The notes beneath the pieces are model-generated. The model saw only the letters and a program-made list of their open reading frames with translations. It had not been told where the DNA came from and ran no database searches. DNA of 40,382 bases from CAZQSL01 sp964595945 (GTDB lineage Bacteria > UBP15 > UBA6099 > JAJRTR01): NCBI GenBank assembly GCA_964595945.1, contig CAZQSL010000020.1:1-40382 (forward strand). Reading direction: 5' to 3'. Positions 8,621 to 17,099 of the stretch are shown piece by piece (position 1 is the first letter of the stretch; the number at the start of each line of letters is the position of its first letter). The position numbers and the translations under genes are program-made.

Positions 8621-9336
8621 AAGGTATCATCCTCGCCGCAGGCAAAGGCTCACGCCTCAGACCATGGACTGACAATACCCCCAAACCACTGCTCACTATC
8701 GCCGGAAAGCCAATCCTTGACTACATAATGACCGGCTTCGCCGACTCAGGCGTCACCGAACTCGCTCTCGTCATCGGATACCTCGGCGACATGGTCGAAG
8801 CTCACTACGGCGCCGAATTCCTCGGCATGAAACTCAAATATTACCGCCAGACAGAACTTCTCGGCACCGGCCACGCGCTCCTCTATGCCGAAAAAGACCT
8901 CGAAGACTCTATCTTCATGCTATCGTTCGGCGATCTGATGCTCGACCGCGAAAACTACGCCAATCTCGCGAAGTTTCACACCGAAAACGCTTTCGACGCC
9001 ACGATCACCCTCAACCCCACCAATGATCCTTATGCCGGTGCGGCTGTCTACCTCGACGGAAAACGAGTCGTCACCATGATCGAAAAACCTCCGAAAGACC
9101 AGTCGAAAACTTACTGGAATAACCGCGGTCTCTTCATGTTCACGCCAGCCATTTTCAAGGAAGTCCACGACCTCAAGCTCAGCACGCGCGGCGAATATGA
9201 CCTGCCCACCGCCGTCGACAACCTCGCACAGCACGGCGGCGCAGTCGGCGCCATGGCCGTCACTGGCTTTAGCTCTGACATCGGCACAAAAGAAGAATTC
9301 GCAATATACGAAAAATACATGATCGAAAAACGCTGA
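8617..9336 (+). CDS. sugar-1-phosphate nucleotidyltransferase
   Basis: This 239-residue protein has the NTP_transferase fold. The N-terminus reads ILAAGKGSRLRPWT followed by PKPLLTIAGKPIL, the classic nucleotide-binding loop and lysine of sugar nucleotidyltransferases. LSFGDLMLD holds a metal-binding Asp, and EKP with a later EYDLPTAVD completes the sugar site. It should transfer a nucleoside monophosphate to a sugar-1-phosphate, releasing pyrophosphate. At this length it has no C-terminal left-handed beta helix, unlike GlmU-type enzymes. The ATGA overlap with the GHMP kinase gene implies the pair activates one sugar. A terminator follows 29 bp after the stop. Confidence 0.9.
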   Translation: MKGIILAAGKGSRLRPWTDNTPKPLLTIAGKPILDYIMTGFADSGVTELALVIGYLGDMVEAHYGAEFLGMKLKYYRQTELLGTGHALLYAEKDLEDSIFMLSFGDLMLDRENYANLAKFHTENAFDATITLNPTNDPYAGAAVYLDGKRVVTMIEKPPKDQSKTYWNNRGLFMFTPAIFKEVHDLKLSTRGEYDLPTAVDNLAQHGGAVGAMAVTGFSSDIGTKEEFAIYEKYMIEKR

Positions 9337-9365
9337 AATACAAGTCTGTCACATTTTCTGCCATT

Positions 9366-9395
9366 AAAAAAACCGTGCAATAGCACGGTTTTTTT
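9366..9395. terminator. intrinsic terminator after nucleotidyltransferase gene
   Basis: A perfect 13-bp stem (9366-9378 with 9383-9395) has an AATA loop. The GC core is CCGTGC/GCACGG, with seven A on one side and seven T on the other, so it could work in both directions. It closes the kinase/nucleotidyltransferase operon. A C10 run and a (CA)n tract follow directly at 9402-9421. Confidence 0.9.
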
Positions 9396-9541
9396 GACCG
9401 TCCCCCCCCCCACACACACACGTAACATATATCACACTGTCTTAACCGCCCATAATAAGGTATACTTTTTATAATTACGCGACATCACGGCAGAACATTT
9501 TCCAGACATTGTTTTGCCGGCTTTTCAATAACGGAGGCAAC

Positions 9542-12500
9542 ATGATTTTCGGAAGAAAGACCAGGATTACATCTATTTCCTCGGAAATGACTCTTGTCGC
9601 GGTGCTTATGACTGCAGTCATCGCATCACTACTGTCTACCACTCCCCTGCGCGCCGCGACACCAGAGAACATCAATTACCAGGGATTTCTCAAAGAAAAC
9701 GGGATCCCAGTCAACACTACCAAATCCATGATATTCAAAATCTGCGACACTTCCGACTGCTCCGGTACCGTATACTGCTCCGAAACCGATAACGTCAACG
9801 TTACCTATGGACGGTTTTCCTACATAATCGGTTCATCATGCTCTCTTGCCAGTGTCCCCTGGGGCATAGGAGTAAAATATCTTCAGATCACCGTCGACGG
9901 AAGCATCCTCACCCCCTCCGAACAAATCACGTCAACCCCCTACTCCCTCAGCGTTTCAGGCACAGACGAAACATCTTTCACCCTTGACAGCTACAATACC
10001 GGCGTGGCCAGCCCCACAGGCACCAGCATCGTTTTCAACCGCGGCTCATCCGGCCCGGACCCGGCATTGAAATGGGATGAAGCAAACAGCGGATTTCTCC
10101 TCTCCTACGACGGCGCAAACGCATCATCTGCCACAGTCGGCATACTCCATGCCAGCTACCTCTACGGCGACGGCTCCAATATCACCAACCTCTCCGGCGC
10201 ATCAAACGCCATCACCACCAGCGGGGGCGAAATCGCCGGCGACCTCCTCGTCCAGCAAGGCGACGCCACCCCCACCGTCAATTTCATCAACACAGGCTCC
10301 ACCAATTCCGCGGCCGAAATACATATCGTCAACGGCTCCAACTCCGCCAACATACTCACTCTCGACACGACCGGCACAGGGAATCTGATACAGGCACGAC
10401 AATCCGGCGCTCCCATGTTCACAGTCGACAACCAGGGCAACATCTTCGCCTCCGGCACACTCAACTTACAGAGCGCATTCCCGTCACTCACTGTCATAAA
10501 CACCAACAGTTCCACCGCCGCCGCGTCCATCACCAATTCCAACGTCATCAACAGCTCACCCTCCCTCACCTTATCACACACAGGCACAGGACTCCCCCTT
10601 GAAATCCTCTCCTCCAACCTCAATTCCGCCGCCTACATCAACAGTTCAAACCCCATGAACTATAGTCCGCTACTATACCTCCAAACCATTTCCTCCGGCG
10701 ACCTCATCCACGCGGTCAGCGATGGCTCCGACAAATTTATTGTAGACCGCAACGGCAACGTCTTCGCCTCAGGCTCCATCTCGGTCTCCGGCGCATTCCC
10801 ATCTCTCACGGTTGTCAACAACGAAACATCAGGCACCGCCGCGTCGATCACCAACGCCAACGCCGCCAACAACTCGCCATCACTCGCCATCTCCAACACC
10901 GGCACCGGCATCCCTCTCGAAATATCATCGACCAATCTCAATTCCGCCGCCTACATCAACAGCACCAACCCCTCCAATACCAACCCCATGATATATCTCA
11001 CATCATCCTCCTCAGGCGAATTTCTCGTCGCGTCAAGCGGCGGCGCCGGGAATGAAAAATTCGCCGTTGACCACTCCGGCAACATCTACGCCTCCGGCAC
11101 TCTCATCATCTCCAGCGCATTTCCATCGCTCAATGTTTTAAGCAACAACAACACCGGCATCGCCGCATCCATCACCAACGCCAACGCCGCCAACAGCTCA
11201 CCCTCATTATCCGTCTCTCACACAGGCACCGGAATCCCTCTCGAAATATCATCGACCAACCTCAATTCCGCCGCCTACATCAACAGTTCAAACATCATGA
11301 ACACAAGCCCGCTGCTATACCTCAACACCACTTCCACAGGCGAATTCATCCACGCCACCAGCGGCGGATTCGACAAATTCGTCGTCGACCACAACGGCAA
11401 CGTCTTCGCCTCTGGCTCCATCTCGGTTTCCGGCGCATTCCCCTCACTCACGGTTGCCAACAATGAAACATCCGGCACAGGCGCGTCGATCACCAACACC
11501 AACGCCGTCAACGGATCGCCCTCCCTCTCCATCTCCAACACGGCCACCGGCATCCCTCTTGAAATCCTCTCATCCAACCTCAATTCCGCCGCCTACATCA
11601 CCAGCACAAACCCCTCCAACACCAGCCCCATTCTCTTTCTCTCATCATCATCCTCCACAGGCGAATTCATCGTCGCGTCAAATGGTGGTGCCGGATTTGA
11701 AAAATTCGCCGTCGACCACTCCGGCAACATCTTCGCCTCGGGCACCCTGCACATCGATTCCCCTCTACCGAAAATCTCGGTTATGAATTCTTCCCTCGCC
11801 GACGCGGGCGCCTCGATATACACATCCAACCCGTCCAACCCCATGCCAGCCCTCTCCATCGGACACTCCGGCAGTGGCGTCGGCCTCGAAATCCTGTCCT
11901 CCAACCTCAATTCCGCACTCTCCATCAGCAGCACCGCCCCAGGCAACACAACCCCGGCCATCTCTATCAACACAAGCTCTCCCGGCAACATACTCGAAGC
12001 TTCCTTCAACAGCAGCCCGCGACTCTCCATCGACAACGCCGGCAACATCTACGCCTCCGGCACCATGGACCTCCAGGGCGGATTCCCCACGCTCTCGGTC
12101 AACAACGACACTCTCGCCGTCACCGCCGCTGCCATCAACACGTCAAATGCCTCAAACAACATGCCGGCTCTCTCCCTATCACATTCAGGCACTGGCGTCG
12201 CGCTCGAAATCGTCTCTACAAACACCAATTCGGCAATCCACATCGACAGCTCGGCACCTGGCAACATCAACCCCATGATTTCTCTCAACACAACTTCCTC
12301 CGGCAACTTCATCACAGCCCTCAACGGTGGTCCCGGCAATGAAAAATTCGTCGTCGACAATACCGGCAACATCTTCGCCTCCGGCACCCTCTATCTCGGC
12401 TCCGGCTTCAATTACATAGACGCCATAAACACCACAGTAGACAACAACGCTGGACACTTCAACATAACAAACCCCGGCAATCCACTTGCAACCGTATATA

Positions 12501-15500
12501 TCGAAAACTCATCAGACGGCATACCCCTCGAAATCAATTACTCATCTTCTGCCACCGGCCTGTCGATCTCCAACAGCAGCGGATCGAGCACAGCTCCTAT
12601 CATCGAAGTCAATGCCGTCGGCGATGGATACCTCCTCAACATGATCCACAACGGCTCGCCAAAATTTGTCGTAGACAACTCCGGCAGCGTCTACGCATCA
12701 GGCTCAGTCAACATCGACAACGCAAACTTCGCAAACCTTTCGGTACATGACACGGATTCAAGTTCTACCACTCCCGCCCTGTCGATAATCACCGATTCGA
12801 CAGACACCAGCAACACAGCCCATGCTGCCCACTTCCATGTCACAGACGCACAAAACACAGCAACTGCATTATTGGTGGAAACCGACGGCTCCGGGCAGGC
12901 AGCACAATTCACCATCAATAACACATCAAGCACCGCTGACGCTCTGATATCGATGACAAGCGGCGCAGGCGGGAGAGCAGGCGCATTCTCGATTACACAA
13001 CCTGCCAACTCATCGGACGCTCTGGTAGGCTATACCGTCGGCACAGGTAATGCCGGACGTTTCGAAATTTCTAACAGCACAAACTCCAATTCCGCTTTAT
13101 CAGCCATCACCGACGGCTCCGGCAGTGCCATCACCGCCGTAAGTAACAGCATCACCGGCAAAGCCGGAATCTTCAACATCTCCAACCCCACATGCGTTTC
13201 CAACGTCCTCGAAGCTTCCACATCCGGACTCGGCACCGCCGCATGGTTCCAAAACAACAACAGTTCCAACAATTCCTCAAACCTCATCACCACCACCGGC
13301 GGCACATCATCAAGTGCAGCCATCGAAGCCACCAACTCCGGCTTCGGCAAAGCCGGCTGGTTCCGCATCACCAACGGCACTAACAGCGAGCCAGTCATAC
13401 TCGCCGAAAACTCCGGCACCGGCGATCTCCTCAAACTCACCCAGTCAGGCGCACAGAAATTCGTCGTCGACAACTCCGGCAACGTCTACGCCTCAGGTTC
13501 GGTCAACATCGACACCGGCGCATTCAAAACCGTCAACGCCACCGTCACCAGCACCTCATACCAATGGGCCGCCCTCACCGCCCAGACAAATTCACAGGAC
13601 GGCAGCGGCACTGCCGAAGCCGCCTACTTTCGCACCGGCAGCTCTCTCAACAACGCCCCCACTATCTATGTCGAATCCGAAGGCGTCGGATACGCAGGCC
13701 AGTTTCAGCTCAACAACAACTCCAACTCTTCCCCCGTCATACACGCGCAAACCGCAGGTTCCGGCACCATTTACTCAGGCAATACTAACGGCACAGGCAA
13801 CCTCCTCCGACTCGACAAAAGCACATCCCCCAAATTCGTCGTCGACAATTCCGGCAACGTATTCGCCTCAGGCTCACTCTACCTCTCAGGCACATCCCAG
13901 TCCGCAAACATCACCAACACCGCTGCCGCCGGCTCAGCAGGCGCCTTCACCATCAGCAACGCCGCAAATTCGGATATGGCACTTTTCACCACCACCAACG
14001 GCACCGGCCCCGCCGCCTACTTCGAAAACACAAACGGCTCCAGCGCATCCAGTACAGTATCTATCGCCAACAACGGCGCCGCCTCCACGCTGTCTGTGCA
14101 GGCATCCGGAATTGCCAGCGCCGCCGAATTCACCATCACAAACGCCTCCAATTCCACCTCAGCCCTCACGGCCACAACAGACGGCACCGGCAGCGCCGCC
14201 GATTTCTCAATTTTAAACAACTCGAACACCTGGCCCGTTATTTCTGCAGTCACTTCCGGCACCGGCACACTCATCCAGGGCAATGCCATGAGCACCGGCG
14301 ACCTCATTCGCCTCTCAAGAGCCGGAGTCGGCCCCAGATTCGTCGTAGACAATTCCGGCAACATCTTCGCTTCGGGCACCCTCACCATCTCAGGAACCAC
14401 CCCATCAGCAGTCATCACCACATCGAACGCAAGCGCTGCGTACTACGGTTACAACTATGGCACGGGCGCGGCCGCCCGATTTGGCATCGATAATCCATCC
14501 AACACCTCTTATGCACTCCGCGCCACCACCAACGGGACAAGCAATGCCGCCCAGTTCGCCATCGACAACGCTTCAAACAACTCCGCCGCCATCACCGCTA
14601 CCACTTCCGGCATCGGCAACACGGCTTCATTCGACATCAGCAATCCATCCAATGCCGCAAGTGCTGTCTACGCCTACACAAATGGTACGGGTAACGCCAT
14701 CTACGCATTCACCGAAGGCTCGGCCAGCGGCATCAACGTCCAGGTCGAAGGCACAGGCAAGGCAGCTGCTTTCAATATCGACAACGACGCAAACTCCAAC
14801 CACGTACTCACCGCCACAACCTCCGGCACCGGCTCCGCAGCATATTTCGGAAACACCAACGCAACCAATTCCACCGCAACGGTCAACATAGCCACTATCG
14901 GCAGCGGCCCCGCATTCAAGGCATTGTCATCAGGCTCGGGCACCGCCGTCCATGGCTATCAGACAGGCACTGGATACGGCGCCTATTTCGCCATCGACAA
15001 CGCCTCCAACTCCCTTCCCGCGCTAGTAACGGAAACCAACGGCACAGGCAACGCCATCACCGCAAATACCACCGGCACCGGCAATGCAGGCCTCTTCACC
15101 GTCAGCAATGCTTCAAACAACCTCTCCGCAGTCTCCGCCACCACAAACGGCACCGGCAACGCCGGCTACTTCGGAGTTGGAAACGCCGCAAACAGTTCAT
15201 CTGCGCTCTCCGCCTACACCAACGGCACCGGACCTGCCTTATATGCCACCACCGCCGGCTCTGGAAAGGCCGGCTACTTCTACATCACCAATTCCGCCAA
15301 CTATACCAGCGCCCTCCATGCCGCCACCGCCGGCACTGGCGCTGCTGGCCTATTCGAAAACATCGGCACAGACAACGCCACTCATACGCTCATTGTCAAC
15401 ACCTCCGCATCATACGGCGGAGCTGCCTCCTTCACCGCCACTCACACATCCAATGGCAGCAATGTCCTCTCATCCGCCGCCTACGGCACAGGCAACGCCG

Positions 15501-16831
15501 GATCATTCACCATCAGCAACACGGCAAGTACCGGTTACGGAGTATATGCAGCCACAAACGGCTCATCCGGCTCGGCAATACGCGCCGAAGCATACTCCGG
15601 CAGCGCAACCGGCTTGACATCCTATATCACGGGCAACGGCAAAGCCGCCTACCTCTCCATCGGCAACGCCACAAACGGCGACAACGTACTCCGCGCTCTC
15701 ACATCCGGCACAGGCACCAACGCATACTTCGAAAGCTCAAACGCGTCCAACGCCAACCCCGTCATCGACGCAACCACCGCCGGCATCGGCTTTACTGGCA
15801 GATTCATTAATACAAACGCAGCCAACACAAGTGCAACAGTACGGCAGACAACTAACGGCACCGGTCACGGCGGATGGTTCGAAATCGACAACACCGGCAG
15901 TGGCAGCAGCGCCATCTATGCCACTACCAACGGCATCGGCCCTGCCATCAAAGGATTTTCCACCGGCGCAGGCCCGGCCGTTTCCGGCTATGAAACAGGC
16001 TCCGGCAACGCAGGTCTTTTCACGATCAGCAACGCAGCAAACACTGTCCCTGCGATCATTGGCGAAACCAACGGCACTGGCGCTGCCTTCTCGGGCATAT
16101 CCAGCGGCTCCGGACCAGTCATCAATGCCACTACCACAGGTACAGGCAAAGCAGGCAGCTTCCAGATATCCAACGCCTCAAACTCCTCCCCTGCACTCTC
16201 AGCCACCACCAACGGCACCGGTCGCATTGCCTCTTTCACCAACTCAAACGCCGCGAACCCCTCCCCCGCACTCTACGTCTCCACCAGCAGCACATCCGCC
16301 CCCGCACTCAACGCCATCGCAACCGGCGGCGGAGACATAGCAGTCTTCGCCACTTCAGTCTACGCAATACGTTTCGACAATACCGGCAGGGGATACTTCA
16401 ACGGCGGCACACAGACAGGCGGAGCTGACGTGGCCGAAGCCTATACCGTCACCGACTTCTCAATAGCACCCGGCGACCTCGTCGTCACCACCGGAGGCTC
16501 AAACGTCTCAAAAACTTCACGCACCGCTGACCCGCGCGTCATCGGCATCATCTCCACCGCTCCCGGCGTACTCCTCACAGACCCTGCCACACAAGCCCCC
16601 CTCGAATCACTCGCACCCAACCAGCGCGCCGTCGCTCTCATCGGCCGCGTCCCCTGCAAGGCCGACGCCACCAGACACCCAATCGAAATCGGCGACCTCC
16701 TCACATCCTCCGACCTCCCCGGCTACGCCATGAAAGCCAACTCCTACACCCCAGGCACCATCGTCGCAAAGGCACTCGAACCACTCCCCTCCGGTACCGG
16801 CACCATCCTCGTACTCCTCATGCTCAGATGA
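9542..16831 (+). CDS. giant exported repeat protein
   Basis: A 2429-residue protein, probably a cell-surface fibre. It has a signal peptide (cleavage likely after PLRA, before ATPENINYQGF), then an INYQG-type domain to about residue 150, a motif widespread in large exported bacterial proteins. Residues about 180-1445 hold eleven repeats, mostly about 100-115 residues, each ending in a KFVVDNSGNIFASGTL-like segment. Residues 1450-2260 hold many shorter repeats built on GTGxAAxFxIxNASNxxxAL. The end (about 2280-2429) is a non-repetitive domain with GGADVAEAY, DPRVIGIISTAPGVLL and ALEPLPSGTGTILVLL, a terminal domain I recall on fibre-like proteins of uncultivated bacteria. An ATG 11 codons upstream lacks a ribosome binding site; the ATG at 9542 has GGAGG five bases before it. 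Composition is extreme in Ser, Thr, Asn, Ala and Gly. Partner and ligand are unknown. Confidence 0.85.
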   Translation: MIFGRKTRITSISSEMTLVAVLMTAVIASLLSTTPLRAATPENINYQGFLKENGIPVNTTKSMIFKICDTSDCSGTVYCSETDNVNVTYGRFSYIIGSSCSLASVPWGIGVKYLQITVDGSILTPSEQITSTPYSLSVSGTDETSFTLDSYNTGVASPTGTSIVFNRGSSGPDPALKWDEANSGFLLSYDGANASSATVGILHASYLYGDGSNITNLSGASNAITTSGGEIAGDLLVQQGDATPTVNFINTGSTNSAAEIHIVNGSNSANILTLDTTGTGNLIQARQSGAPMFTVDNQGNIFASGTLNLQSAFPSLTVINTNSSTAAASITNSNVINSSPSLTLSHTGTGLPLEILSSNLNSAAYINSSNPMNYSPLLYLQTISSGDLIHAVSDGSDKFIVDRNGNVFASGSISVSGAFPSLTVVNNETSGTAASITNANAANNSPSLAISNTGTGIPLEISSTNLNSAAYINSTNPSNTNPMIYLTSSSSGEFLVASSGGAGNEKFAVDHSGNIYASGTLIISSAFPSLNVLSNNNTGIAASITNANAANSSPSLSVSHTGTGIPLEISSTNLNSAAYINSSNIMNTSPLLYLNTTSTGEFIHATSGGFDKFVVDHNGNVFASGSISVSGAFPSLTVANNETSGTGASITNTNAVNGSPSLSISNTATGIPLEILSSNLNSAAYITSTNPSNTSPILFLSSSSSTGEFIVASNGGAGFEKFAVDHSGNIFASGTLHIDSPLPKISVMNSSLADAGASIYTSNPSNPMPALSIGHSGSGVGLEILSSNLNSALSISSTAPGNTTPAISINTSSPGNILEASFNSSPRLSIDNAGNIYASGTMDLQGGFPTLSVNNDTLAVTAAAINTSNASNNMPALSLSHSGTGVALEIVSTNTNSAIHIDSSAPGNINPMISLNTTSSGNFITALNGGPGNEKFVVDNTGNIFASGTLYLGSGFNYIDAINTTVDNNAGHFNITNPGNPLATVYIENSSDGIPLEINYSSSATGLSISNSSGSSTAPIIEVNAVGDGYLLNMIHNGSPKFVVDNSGSVYASGSVNIDNANFANLSVHDTDSSSTTPALSIITDSTDTSNTAHAAHFHVTDAQNTATALLVETDGSGQAAQFTINNTSSTADALISMTSGAGGRAGAFSITQPANSSDALVGYTVGTGNAGRFEISNSTNSNSALSAITDGSGSAITAVSNSITGKAGIFNISNPTCVSNVLEASTSGLGTAAWFQNNNSSNNSSNLITTTGGTSSSAAIEATNSGFGKAGWFRITNGTNSEPVILAENSGTGDLLKLTQSGAQKFVVDNSGNVYASGSVNIDTGAFKTVNATVTSTSYQWAALTAQTNSQDGSGTAEAAYFRTGSSLNNAPTIYVESEGVGYAGQFQLNNNSNSSPVIHAQTAGSGTIYSGNTNGTGNLLRLDKSTSPKFVVDNSGNVFASGSLYLSGTSQSANITNTAAAGSAGAFTISNAANSDMALFTTTNGTGPAAYFENTNGSSASSTVSIANNGAASTLSVQASGIASAAEFTITNASNSTSALTATTDGTGSAADFSILNNSNTWPVISAVTSGTGTLIQGNAMSTGDLIRLSRAGVGPRFVVDNSGNIFASGTLTISGTTPSAVITTSNASAAYYGYNYGTGAAARFGIDNPSNTSYALRATTNGTSNAAQFAIDNASNNSAAITATTSGIGNTASFDISNPSNAASAVYAYTNGTGNAIYAFTEGSASGINVQVEGTGKAAAFNIDNDANSNHVLTATTSGTGSAAYFGNTNATNSTATVNIATIGSGPAFKALSSGSGTAVHGYQTGTGYGAYFAIDNASNSLPALVTETNGTGNAITANTTGTGNAGLFTVSNASNNLSAVSATTNGTGNAGYFGVGNAANSSSALSAYTNGTGPALYATTAGSGKAGYFYITNSANYTSALHAATAGTGAAGLFENIGTDNATHTLIVNTSASYGGAASFTATHTSNGSNVLSSAAYGTGNAGSFTISNTASTGYGVYAATNGSSGSAIRAEAYSGSATGLTSYITGNGKAAYLSIGNATNGDNVLRALTSGTGTNAYFESSNASNANPVIDATTAGIGFTGRFINTNAANTSATVRQTTNGTGHGGWFEIDNTGSGSSAIYATTNGIGPAIKGFSTGAGPAVSGYETGSGNAGLFTISNAANTVPAIIGETNGTGAAFSGISSGSGPVINATTTGTGKAGSFQISNASNSSPALSATTNGTGRIASFTNSNAANPSPALYVSTSSTSAPALNAIATGGGDIAVFATSVYAIRFDNTGRGYFNGGTQTGGADVAEAYTVTDFSIAPGDLVVTTGGSNVSKTSRTADPRVIGIISTAPGVLLTDPATQAPLESLAPNQRAVALIGRVPCKADATRHPIEIGDLLTSSDLPGYAMKANSYTPGTIVAKALEPLPSGTGTILVLLMLR

Positions 16832-16855
16832 CTTCATAATCGCTTGTTACACAAT

Positions 16856-16887
16856 AAGGGCGGGAATCTTCATCGACTCCCGCCCTT
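16856..16887 (+). terminator. intrinsic terminator after giant repeat gene
   Basis: AAGGGCGGGA at 16856-16865 pairs perfectly with TCCCGCCCTT at 16878-16887 across a 12-base loop, and a CTTTTAT tract follows. It lies 25 bp after the stop codon of the repeat protein gene. Confidence 0.85.
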
Positions 16888-16961
16888 CTTTTATGATTTT
16901 TGCAATATCTCAACTCAAAGACATCAGACTCCTGTTTGATATACGACATGGCACCACATGG

Positions 16962-16990
16962 TTGACATACTATTGACATGGTGAAATAAT
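16962..16990 (+). promoter_or_regulatory. sigma70-type promoter of the cytochrome gene
   Basis: A consensus -35 box TTGACA at 16962-16967 is followed, after 17 bp, by AATAAT at 16985-16990 (five of six matches to TATAAT). A second TTGACA at 16973-16978 is not correctly spaced. Transcription would begin near 16997, giving a leader of about 100 nucleotides before the ATG at 17100. Confidence 0.6.
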
Positions 16991-16999
16991 CATAACGGT

Positions 17000-17099
17000 C
17001 TCCGATCCCGTATGCCTGTGGCGCTCAAAGCTATGGCAACCGGGACGACAGGGTGATGCGGGAAACGGCATCGCCTCCCATTTGGAAAGGAGCTTTCGA
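17000..17099 (+). ncRNA. candidate structured 5' leader of the cytochrome gene
   Basis: The leader can form several short perfect stems. TCCCG (17006-17010) pairs with CGGGA (17041-17045), and CCTGT (17015-17019) with ACAGG (17048-17052). These two cross and would make a pseudoknot. GATGC (17055-17059) pairs with GCATC (17068-17072). CTCC (17075-17078) can pair with GGAG (17089-17092), which is the ribosome binding site of the downstream gene, so translation could be gated. The layout suggests a cis-regulatory RNA. The GGAAAGGAG end after CCTCCC recalls what I remember of molybdenum-cofactor leader RNAs, and the downstream protein has a sulfite-oxidase-like domain, but I cannot assign a family. 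Confidence 0.4.

Noticed and set aside
9402..9421. Poly-C and CA tract as a phase-variation switch for the giant repeat gene
   Set aside because: It lies directly behind a terminator and about 120 bp before the start codon, outside the coding sequence and with no clear promoter spacing role. Such homopolymers are also error-prone.
9542..16831. Dense DNA repeats that could suggest a CRISPR or satellite array
   Set aside because: The repeats are in frame, degenerate at third codon positions and part of one continuous 2429-codon gene. There are no constant-length spacers.
17000..17099. Canonical c-di-GMP-I (GEMM) riboswitch upstream of the cytochrome
   Set aside because: CAAAGC followed by TATGGC recalls its core, but the expected GGCAAACC 5' segment and the closing GGGTTGCC are not in the right order.
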